A stretch of 42,472 bases of DNA from an uncultured Lachnospiraceae bacterium. GTDB taxonomy: Bacteria; Bacillota; Clostridia; Lachnospirales; Lachnospiraceae. Under the pieces are notes generated by a model. The model saw nothing but the letters and a program-made list of their open reading frames with translations, had not been told where the DNA came from and did no database searches. Below, in pieces: positions 17,023 through 23,375 of this stretch. The stretch spans positions 1 through 42,472 of the forward strand of contig CAJUFL010000030.1 in NCBI GenBank assembly GCA_910585605.1, in the 5' to 3' direction. A program made the position numbers and the translations under genes. Position 1 is the stretch's first letter; each line of letters starts with the position of its first letter.

Positions 17023-18690
17023 TTATATTGCAATATAATTGCTATTTACACCCAAACCGACAAATATCTCCTGAATCTTCTGATTAGTAGTAAAAATGAT
17101 AATCTGTCGATTCAAATATTCACCTAAACAGCTTAATGTTTCATATAATCTTTGATCATCATAGGTAACAAAAATATCATCTATGATAATTGGCAATTCC
17201 TCTGCGATCAATACGTTGGCAATAGAAAGACGGAGTGCAAGGTAAATTTGCTCTATTGTACCCGTACTTAAATAATCCATACTGATAAAAGAACTTCCAC
17301 TCTTCACCATTACTCTTAACTGATCATCTATCTTAACCTCAGAATACTTATTATTTGTAATTCTGCTGATAATTTCAGAAACCTGTTGATTCAGCACACT
17401 GCCAAAGGAATCATAAATCTCCTCAGATAAATCCTGAATTGTTTTAATTGCAAGATCCAATGCTGCCGTCTCTATATCATTCGCTGCTATCTGTTCCTTT
17501 ATTTTTGTAAGTTCTGCCAATAACTGCTCCTGATTTCTTCGTTCATTTAGGATTCCCTCTTCTTTGACCTTTAAATCAGATAAATGGTTTACAAGTTCTC
17601 TCTGATCTTCTCCATCTACAGAACCTGCTTTAGCTTCTTCAAACCCCTGTTCAATCTCTAATTCTTCCAAAAGCCGGTATAAATGGGCACGTCTTATAAA
17701 CATCTGAATTGTTGTAAGCAGCACCAATCCAATACCAAATCCCATAATTCCCATCTTTACCTGTGGGATATTAACCGGTATCAAATATGCAATTCCCACA
17801 AACAATGCGATAAATACCAAGCTCATAAATAAGAGAAGAAATGCATTATCCAGAATACTTCTTTTTCCCATATTACGAAGCATCTGAATATCTTTTTCCC
17901 GTTTGGTCAATGGCTCCTTTTGTTCTTCTTCCTCTACTTTTTCTTCCTCATCAGATTCATATGCCTCTGCTACACGGTTCTTAATCGGTGTAAACTGAAG
18001 CTGCTTTGGCCTTTTATCTCCTATAGAAGCCTCAACTTTCTTATACTCTTCTTTCACAGCTGCTATCTCGGAATCAAAATCCCTGTCTAATGTAAGCTTT
18101 GCTGTCATTTCCTGTTCCTTTTGCTCAAGCTCTTTATTAGAAAAAGATTTTTTCTTATTTTTCAATTCCATAATGGCACTGACAGCATCGATATCACCTG
18201 TTTTGCTTGATGCCATATTTACAATATAATTATTTAACCTGTCTGCTATTTCCTTGTCCGTAGCAGCCTCCATCTGTCCAATGCACAGAGTATTCAGATA
18301 AGTACTTTTATCCGTATGAATTACTGTACCCATCAGGCTGTTCGGTTCCTGCAAAAGAATCTCTCTTCCGGAATCCAAATCCCTGACAACCGTCTTCTTT
18401 TCCTGTCTGGAAAAATTACGCTCAATCAAATAGTAACCTTCTTCGACAGCAACTTCCATACCTCCCGAAAAAGCAGTTCCGTTAATCGGTTTTCTCTTCT
18501 CATAATGATCAAATCTTGCACCGATTCCTCTGGATTTATCAATTCCATAAAACATATCAACGATAAAATCCTTAATCGTAGTCTTACCAGCCTCATTGGC
18601 TCCATAAACCACATTGATACCAGGAGCCAGCATAATATCTTTTTCGTGAAACTGCCCAAAATCATGTAAATGCAATCTATCTATTCTCAT
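17023..18690 (-). CDS. yhaN: YhaN/SbcC-like AAA ATPase, short form with membrane segments
   Basis: 555 aa. N-terminal half-site: YGANEAGKTT (Walker A, residues 29-38) preceded by LHLHDFGQFHEKD, as in SbcC/Rad50/YhaN. C-terminal half-site: ABC-type signature LSTGTIEQIYLALRLSIANV and Walker B LPIIIDDIFVTYDD. The middle has only modest coiled coil and two adjacent hydrophobic segments (LLLFMSLVFIALFVGIAYLI and MGFGIGLVLLTTIQMFI). SbcC and B. subtilis YhaN are much longer, so the coiled-coil arms are mostly lost here. It starts one base after the YhaO-like stop, so the two are co-translated and likely form a nuclease-ATPase complex in DNA end processing. Confidence 0.85.
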   Translation of the reverse strand: MRIDRLHLHDFGQFHEKDIMLAPGINVVYGANEAGKTTIKDFIVDMFYGIDKSRGIGARFDHYEKRKPINGTAFSGGMEVAVEEGYYLIERNFSRQEKKTVVRDLDSGREILLQEPNSLMGTVIHTDKSTYLNTLCIGQMEAATDKEIADRLNNYIVNMASSKTGDIDAVSAIMELKNKKKSFSNKELEQKEQEMTAKLTLDRDFDSEIAAVKEEYKKVEASIGDKRPKQLQFTPIKNRVAEAYESDEEEKVEEEEQKEPLTKREKDIQMLRNMGKRSILDNAFLLLFMSLVFIALFVGIAYLIPVNIPQVKMGIMGFGIGLVLLTTIQMFIRRAHLYRLLEELEIEQGFEEAKAGSVDGEDQRELVNHLSDLKVKEEGILNERRNQEQLLAELTKIKEQIAANDIETAALDLAIKTIQDLSEEIYDSFGSVLNQQVSEIISRITNNKYSEVKIDDQLRVMVKSGSSFISMDYLSTGTIEQIYLALRLSIANVLIAEELPIIIDDIFVTYDDQRLYETLSCLGEYLNRQIIIFTTNQKIQEIFVGLGVNSNYIAI

Positions 18691-18691
18691 A

Positions 18692-19750
18692 TTACTGTTC
18701 TCCCGTCTTTAGTAGTACATCCAATCCATAATGGATAGCTTTCTTACAAATCTCATCTCCGTAGTAGTTGTCAGAAAGTTGTCCGATAAATTTCCCAATC
18801 AGATTATTCTGATTCTCCTGATACAATTTATTCAAATCATATTCCTCGGCTACCTCAGTAATCACTTCAAAAATATTATATTGATTTATAATCCTTGTAA
18901 AATCAAACACATCCCGGTTATGATTCTGTCCCTTTACAAGAATCCGGTATATATGCTGAGAACCCAGATTCTGAATCTGTCGATCCACTAAATCCACAAT
19001 CATCTGAGGTGTATGATCCGGTTTAATATTAATTAAAAGATTCATGTAACATCTCTTGGCAACCGGCACAAACTCAGTTTTTACGATACCATTTATCACC
19101 TCTCCATAAATATAACCTCTCGCACCAGTATCTGTGTAATCAATCGGTTCCAAAGAACCCGACATGATTACTGCATTTTCTTTTATGACTTCCGGCTTAT
19201 GAATATGTCCAAGTGCTATATAATCAAAATTAGATTCTCTTAAATTCTTTTTATTGAAAGGCAGATGCTTCGCATCTCCGCCATGTGCAAGCAAAATATT
19301 GAAAGCACCCTGCTTTGCCGGTCTGATATGATTAAGAATATCATCTTCATTTTCTTTGCTATTATAAGAAAATCCCGTCACACAGGTATTCAGGTCTTTC
19401 ATGAAAACGTTGCTGATCTTATCTGCGGACAGACAAATTGTCTTAGAAGAGAACTGATAATTTGCCATAGGACTGTCCGGCTTCATATAATCATGGTTAC
19501 CTGCTATCATAATGGTTTTTGTTTTTGTTAGTTTGGAAAGAATGTAATCCACATCTCTTAACATCCCCTCAGAAGGCGGCATATGAAATAAATCGCCTGC
19601 TATTAACAATAAATCTATCTGTTTTTCCTCTGCATCCTCTACTACCTTGACAAAGGTATCTTTTATCTCTTTTTCCCTGTCCTCACTCCAAGGCTTACCT
19701 TTATCCGGCTGTACCCCCAAATGGACATCCGCCATATGTATAAATTTCAT
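18692..19750 (-). CDS. yhaO: SbcD/YhaO-like metallophosphoesterase nuclease
   Basis: 352 aa. All Mre11/SbcD motifs are visible: HMADVHLG (I), LLLIAGDLFHMPP (II), MIAGNHDYMKP (III), LLAHGGDAKH (IV) and DYIALGHIHKPEVI (V). These residues bind two Mn ions for 3'-5' exonuclease and endonuclease action. The C-terminal part should contact the ATPase encoded immediately downstream. The start ATG has GAGGCAGGTG upstream. A promoter (TTGCAC-17-TATAAT) and a palindrome at the predicted transcription start lie 80-130 bp upstream, so the unit may be regulated. Named after B. subtilis YhaO by gene order and motifs. Confidence 0.9.
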   Translation of the reverse strand: MKFIHMADVHLGVQPDKGKPWSEDREKEIKDTFVKVVEDAEEKQIDLLLIAGDLFHMPPSEGMLRDVDYILSKLTKTKTIMIAGNHDYMKPDSPMANYQFSSKTICLSADKISNVFMKDLNTCVTGFSYNSKENEDDILNHIRPAKQGAFNILLAHGGDAKHLPFNKKNLRESNFDYIALGHIHKPEVIKENAVIMSGSLEPIDYTDTGARGYIYGEVINGIVKTEFVPVAKRCYMNLLINIKPDHTPQMIVDLVDRQIQNLGSQHIYRILVKGQNHNRDVFDFTRIINQYNIFEVITEVAEEYDLNKLYQENQNNLIGKFIGQLSDNYYGDEICKKAIHYGLDVLLKTGEQ

Positions 19751-19828
19751 TCTTACACCTGCCTCATTATTCTTAGTTACCGGATTAGGATATTCCGGTT
19801 ATTACAATCTTCTGAGTCAAAGACCCAT

Positions 19829-19842
19829 TGTACAAAAGTACA
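19829..19842. promoter_or_regulatory. Palindromic candidate operator TGTACAAAAGTACA
   Basis: Perfect 5-bp arms with a 4-bp spacer. It lies about 3-16 bases after the predicted start of the yhaO-like transcript, where a repressor would block elongation or promoter escape. The regulator is unknown. Confidence 0.5.
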
Positions 19843-19851
19843 TATGTCTCT

Positions 19852-19880
19852 ATTATATTAGATTTTAGCAATAAGTGCAA
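19852..19880 (-). promoter_or_regulatory. Sigma-A promoter for the yhaO-yhaN-PBP unit
   Basis: TTGCAC (19880-19875) and TATAAT (19857-19852) on the minus strand, 17 bp apart. Confidence 0.7.
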
Positions 19881-20029
19881 ATTTTCTTGATATTTTTTCA
19901 ATAATTTTTATAAAAATTAACTGATTTTCACATTTTCTGTATTTATATAGTGTTTTTCTCACACTTTTGCATATTTTTCAATAGAAGTTTACTGATTTTC
20001 AGATTATCTTAAGATTCTTAGAAAAATCT

Positions 20030-20197
20030 ACTAGTGTGTTGTCTTGTTGATATTTAGCTAAGCTACGCAGGATATTTGTTCATATGCGAGACAAATTTTC
20101 GACGGCATAGCGGTGGCTACATCTAGAAAATTCAACGTAGTAAATGGATAAATAGACTAGTAGGTTTGTCTAATTATCAACGAGACAACACACTAGT
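20030..20197. mobile_element. 168-bp element with 23-bp terminal inverted repeats (MITE-like)
   Basis: The left arm (20030-20052, beginning ACTAGTGTGTTGTC) and right arm (20175-20197, ending GACAACACACTAGT) are inverted copies with one mismatch in 23. Further inverted pairs lie inside, such as AGACAAA (20089-20095 region) with TTTGTCT (20165-20171), and CTACG with CGTAG. It has no ORF. No clear target duplication is visible. It occupies the gap between the yhaO-like promoter and the end of spoIIID. A structured RNA is the main alternative. Confidence 0.6.
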
Positions 20198-20294
20198 TTT
20201 AAATAGCCGTAATCTTCCCAAAAAAGAGCCGCCGCTTTTACAACTACAGACCACAACCGCCTGTTAAACGTTGAAATGCTGACAGCTCCCCCTT

Positions 20295-20549
20295 TTAGCT
20301 TTGTTGATGTAAATATTTTTCTTTTGTTGCCAAACCTCCTCGTATATGGCGCTCTGCTTTGTTGACATCCAGTACCTTCCTTACTTCTTTCGCCAATACA
20401 GGATTAATATAGGTCAATCTCTCTGACACATCTTTATGTACAGTACTCTTGCTTACACCGAATTTTTTGGCAGTTTGTCTGACAGTCGCATTCGAATCAA
20501 TAATATACGTTCCAATCTCTATGGCACGTTCTTCAATATATGCTTTCAA
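20295..20549 (-). CDS. spoIIID: Sporulation transcription factor SpoIIID
   Basis: 84 aa, the normal size. The DNA-binding regulator acts in the mother cell during sporulation, downstream of sigma-E. Signatures are MKAYIEERAIEIGTYII, the helix-turn-helix TVRQTAKKFGVSKSTVHKDVSERL, and the basic C-terminal end ERHIRGGLATKEKY. The start is a TTG, with GAGG seven bases upstream; no better start exists. A sequence CATACACT on the minus strand at 20585-20578 matches the sigma-E -10 consensus. Its presence marks the organism as a spore former or the descendant of one. It sits 62 bp after the NUDIX gene on the same strand. Confidence 0.95.
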   Translation of the reverse strand: MKAYIEERAIEIGTYIIDSNATVRQTAKKFGVSKSTVHKDVSERLTYINPVLAKEVRKVLDVNKAERHIRGGLATKEKYLHQQS

Positions 20550-20577
20550 AGATGATCCTCAATAAACTTGTTGTTAC

Positions 20578-20608
20578 AGTGTATGCAAAAAAGAACCGGG
20601 GTATTACC
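20578..20608 (-). promoter_or_regulatory. Sigma-E-like promoter for spoIIID
   Basis: -10 CATACACT (20585-20578) fits the sigma-E pattern CATACAMT exactly. The upstream GGTAATA (20608-20602) is a loose match to the -35, with 16 bp between, slightly long. Known regulation in Bacillus (sigma-E drives spoIIID) supports the reading. Confidence 0.45.
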
Positions 20609-20611
20609 GTT

Positions 20612-21082
20612 TCATATAGAAATCATTTCACCATTTAATACGGCCTCTTTCAAAAAATCTCCTTCATATCTTAACTTTAAAGAAAAGAATGGAGCCTCTT
20701 TAGACAGTAGTTCCAAAAAAATTTTATCCCCCTCCCACAGGGTCAGATTCAATAAATCTTTTTTAGGAACCCAGACCAGTTCGCCCTCATCACATTCTAT
20801 CATTTCACCCTCAAATTTATCTGCCGTATATAGGCACATATATTCTGTCTGCCAGGAATCTGACATAAATGTTATGAGTCCCCTGAACCGGTATGACGTA
20901 AGTGTCAGACCAGTCTCCTCTTTCACTTCCCGGAGCAGACATTCCTCTGGGCTCTCGTTTTCCTCAAAGTGACCGCCAACTCCAATCCACTTGTCCTTAT
21001 TAATATCCTGTTTCTTCAAAACACGATGCAGCATCAGATACTGTCCGTCCTTCTCTATGTAACAAAGTGTCGTTAAATTCAT
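20612..21082 (-). CDS. NUDIX hydrolase, MutT/8-oxo-dGTPase-like
   Basis: 156 aa with a complete Nudix box, GHFEENESPEECLLREVKEETGL, in the right place after a small N-terminal beta region. The N-terminus TTLCYIEKDGQYLMLHRV and the ending LRYEGDFL match the MutT-type 8-oxo-dGTP diphosphatases of Firmicutes, which clean oxidised nucleotides. Substrate is inferred. The start has AGGAG seven bases upstream, and that site touches the left end of the large palindromic block 21093-21788. The gene is downstream of trxA-trxB on the same strand, so a shared transcript would have to run through the block. Confidence 0.9.
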   Translation of the reverse strand: MNLTTLCYIEKDGQYLMLHRVLKKQDINKDKWIGVGGHFEENESPEECLLREVKEETGLTLTSYRFRGLITFMSDSWQTEYMCLYTADKFEGEMIECDEGELVWVPKKDLLNLTLWEGDKIFLELLSKEAPFFSLKLRYEGDFLKEAVLNGEMISI

Positions 21083-21120
21083 CTTATTCTCCTAAATTCC
21101 TGTTTATCGTACTAGAGGAC

Positions 21121-21332
21121 GCTTTCAACATGAGGGGCTGGTGGGGTTCGCTGTGGAGAAATACTTGCTGTTCTCGTTCGTCTCCGCTTTCGCTCCTTCG
21201 CACACATAGCGGTACTAAACTCTTGGACATCTGCGACATCCAATCGTTAAGTACCGATGGGTGCGAAAGTCCTACCGAGAACAGCAAGTATTTCTCCACA
21301 GCTTGGACTCTTCAAAGGCTCATGTTGAAAGC
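21121..21332. repeat. Hairpin arm 1 of the composite element
   Basis: Outer stem GCTTTCAACATGAG/CTCATGTTGAAAGC is a perfect 14 bp. After unpaired flanks of about 15 nt comes a perfect 27-bp inner stem (21150-21176 with 21276-21302, beginning GCTGTGGAGAAATAC). The distal part holds CTTTCG/CGAAAG and GGTACT/AGTACC pairs. Confidence 0.9.
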
Positions 21333-21544
21333 TGTTTACTGGTAGAATCAACACAAGAATTTATACGCCTCCGGCGGGACAGGGGATATTTGTTCTGGGC
21401 GGAAGGTAGTCTCGTATCCAATATTGCTTTTCTTACCGGATGGTAATAAATAATATTTTAAAGTCCAATAGCTAACCGGTCACAATAGTACCAGCTGTGC
21501 CGCCCGCAGGGCAGAAATTCTTGTTCATTCTACCAAGAAACAGC
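21331..21544. repeat. Hairpin arm 2 of the composite element
   Basis: Left arm 21331-21362 (GCTGTTTACTGGTAGAAT and on to AAGAATTT) pairs with right arm 21515-21544 with three mismatches and a 2-nt bulge. A GC-rich imperfect stem follows (CCTCCGGCGGGACAG against CTGTGCCGCCCGCAGG), then an AT-rich centre with an ACCGG/CCGGT pair. Confidence 0.8.
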
Positions 21545-21758
21545 TTCCATGGCGACTTTATTGTATCAGTGAACAGCAGGAATCTATGGATATAGGGTTC
21601 TTAAGAAAGACCTTGTGGAAACGTCGGTACTTAGAGGGTAGCCTGCTTGCAGGATAGCCTCTTATGTACCGTTACGTTGGAATATTGAACGCAAGTGTGT
21701 CTTTCGTAGAACCCTATATCCATAGATTCCTGCGTCCACCTCCACCCGCCATGGAAGC
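21543..21758. repeat. Hairpin arm 3 of the composite element
   Basis: Outer stem GCTTCCATGGCG/CGCCATGGAAGC is a perfect 12 bp (21543-21554, 21747-21758). Unpaired flanks follow, then a perfect 26-bp inner stem (21576-21601 with 21708-21733, beginning GCAGGAATCTATGG). Distal pairs include AGAAAGAC/GTCTTTC and GGTACTTAGAGG/CCTCTTATGTACC. Confidence 0.9.
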
Positions 21759-21785
21759 GTCCGCTTTAGTAATATAAACAGGAAT

Positions 21786-22697
21786 TTACAAACTCGCCCT
21801 AATATATTTTGCAGCCGCAAGTGCAGCCACCGCCCCATCAGCGGCAGCTGTCACCAACTGGCGTATATCCTTGGTACGACAGTCTCCGGCAGCAAAAACT
21901 CCCTCTGTAGTCGTCCTGCAATCCTCTCCTGCAATCACATAACCACTTGGATCAAGAGCAACAAGGGATTGAACTGCTGAAGTCTCCGGTACCTGCCCAA
22001 TTGCTACAAATAAACCAGAAACTGCAATTTCATCAATGCTCCCATTGTTGAAATTCAATTCCAAGCCCTGAAGAACTTCTTCCCCTTCCAGTCTGGCAAC
22101 AGTCGCCCCAGTGATAAACTGTATATTATCTATCTCTTTTGCCTGATCCAAAAGCTGCTGTTCTGCCCGGAATTCTTCCCGCCTGTGAATCAAATATACT
22201 TTTTCACAATAACCGGCTAAAAAAATGGCATCCATTACAGCCGTGTTACCTCCGCCATTTACTGCTACTTTTTTTCCTCTAAAAAAAGCACCGTCACAGG
22301 TTGCACAATAAGAGACACCCCGTCCAATCAATTCCTGTTCCCTGTCCAGTCCCAGCCGGCGGTTTGCAGCTCCCGTAGCCACTACAACCGTTTTGGCTTC
22401 ATGAACTGTATCACCTGATTGGATACGAAAAAAACCTCTTTCATCTTTTGTAACCTGATCCACTCCTGAAAAATCCACGGTAACACCCTCCTGCTTTGCC
22501 TGCTCGTAAAGCGCAGTAGCAAAATCATAACCGGATACCTCTTTCATGCCCGGATAATTTTTAATCACAGGAGAATTCACTATCTGACCACCATATACCT
22601 TGTGTTCCAATATATGTGTTTTTAATCCTTCTCTGGCAGCATATATACCGGCTGACAAACCTGCCGTACCTGCCCCTATAATGAAAACATCTACCAT
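21786..22697 (-). CDS. trxB: Thioredoxin reductase
   Basis: About 303 aa from ATG 22697. Two Rossmann folds: FAD loop IIGAGTAGLSAGIYAARE (residues 6-23), NAD(P)H loop GGGNTAVMDA with HRREEFRA for the 2'-phosphate of NADPH, and the redox motif CATC (131-134). It reduces thioredoxin using NADPH and FAD. The ATG at 22697 was chosen because the protein then starts at the FAD strand and lies two bases after the trxA stop. The longer start at 22742 would overlap trxA. The stop codon lies within the right terminal repeat of the composite element. Confidence 0.95.
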   Translation of the reverse strand: MVDVFIIGAGTAGLSAGIYAAREGLKTHILEHKVYGGQIVNSPVIKNYPGMKEVSGYDFATALYEQAKQEGVTVDFSGVDQVTKDERGFFRIQSGDTVHEAKTVVVATGAANRRLGLDREQELIGRGVSYCATCDGAFFRGKKVAVNGGGNTAVMDAIFLAGYCEKVYLIHRREEFRAEQQLLDQAKEIDNIQFITGATVARLEGEEVLQGLELNFNNGSIDEIAVSGLFVAIGQVPETSAVQSLVALDPSGYVIAGEDCRTTTEGVFAAGDCRTKDIRQLVTAAADGAVAALAAAKYIRASL

Positions 22698-22698
22698 A

Positions 22699-23010
22699 TT
22701 ATACTTCCAGCATCCCTTCAATATCTGTTTTAGACTGCACACCTACTGTTTGACCTGCAATCTGTCCGTTCTTAAAAACAATCAGGGTGGGAATTGACAT
22801 CACCTTATATTCCATTGCTAAAGCAGCCTCTTTATCAATATCCACTTTACACACCTTAATCTCAGAATGTTCTTCTGCAATCTGATCAACAATTGGAGCC
22901 AACATTTTACAAGGCATACACCAATCAGCCCAAAAATCTACCAACACAGTCTTATCTGCCTTTAAAACCTCATTTTCAAAACTGCTCTTTGTAACATTTA
23001 CTACTGCCAT
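22699..23010 (-). CDS. trxA: Thioredoxin
   Basis: 103 aa from ATG 23010, which lies eight bases after AGGAGG; the upstream ATG at 23016 is only two bases from it. The fold is complete: VDFWADWCMPCKMLAPIVDQIA with redox pair CMPC, then cis-Pro in SIPTLIVFKNG, and GxxxKxxIEGML near the end. It reduces disulfides in ribonucleotide reductase and other proteins. The usual CGPC has Met in place of Gly. Its reductase starts two bases downstream in the same operon. Confidence 0.96.
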   Translation of the reverse strand: MAVVNVTKSSFENEVLKADKTVLVDFWADWCMPCKMLAPIVDQIAEEHSEIKVCKVDIDKEAALAMEYKVMSIPTLIVFKNGQIAGQTVGVQSKTDIEGMLEV

Positions 23011-23016
23011 ATTCAT

Positions 23017-23375
23017 GACCTCCTATCTTTTTTCATAGTATCTCATATTACCTGTATTTCATACAATATACTGTTATTATAGTTTTGCCTGATAATATAC
23101 TATCTGATATCTTTAAGTGTAACATACAGGGAATAATTTTGTCACCATAAACTTCTGAATCTTTTTCAGAATATAAATAAAGAAAATAAATTATTATAAA
23201 AATATAATTCTTTTATTCCATAATACAAAAACCCATTTTTAAGATTCAAATATACAGGATTGTTATAGCAATGTATGAAAAAGTGATATCTTCCTTTTTC
23301 TTAATGGAGTAGTATGCTTTCACAGGTAATTGCATCTGCAATTTTCCTGAAAATATATAAAAGGAGGAAGTAAAA
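23017..23375. other. Divergent intergenic region between trxA and the MATE gene
   Basis: 358 bp, very AT-rich. On the minus strand TATAAT (23081-23076) is a likely trxA -10, with a poor -35. On the plus strand an inverted repeat lies just before the MATE ribosome site: CAGG-AATTGC (23323-23333) with GCAATT-CCTG (23338-23349). No riboswitch or small RNA was recognised. Confidence 0.45.
23323..23349 (+). promoter_or_regulatory. Inverted repeat before the MATE gene (operator or leader hairpin)
   Basis: CAGG-t-AATTGC-atct-GCAATT-tt-CCTG, ending 12 bp before AAAGGAGG. It could be a repressor site or an RNA hairpin. No T run follows, so it is not a standard terminator. Confidence 0.4.

Larger units (their letters stand above)
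21093..21788. repeat. Composite palindromic element: closing stem plus three abutting hairpins
   Basis: No coding capacity. Ends: TAAATTCCTGTTTAT (21093-21107) and its perfect inverse (21774-21788), continued by ACTA and GGACGC (to 21122) pairing with GCGTCC (21757-21762) and TAGT. Inside are three long hairpins with no linkers: 21121-21332, 21331-21544 and 21543-21758. Every junction strand contains GC, so the bases are shared between neighbouring stems. The right end includes the trxB stop codon and the left end meets the ribosome site of the NUDIX gene. It could be a nested set of small mobile elements or one large structured RNA or DNA. I know no named family that fits. Confidence 0.85.

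Noticed and set aside
21067..21446. Short open frames inside the palindromic block
   Set aside because: They run across inverted repeat arms, have no ribosome sites and resemble no protein. Mirror frames on both strands are expected from palindromes.
23017..23375. Riboswitch upstream of the MATE gene
   Set aside because: The leader is AT-rich with only one short inverted repeat. No known aptamer core was recognised.
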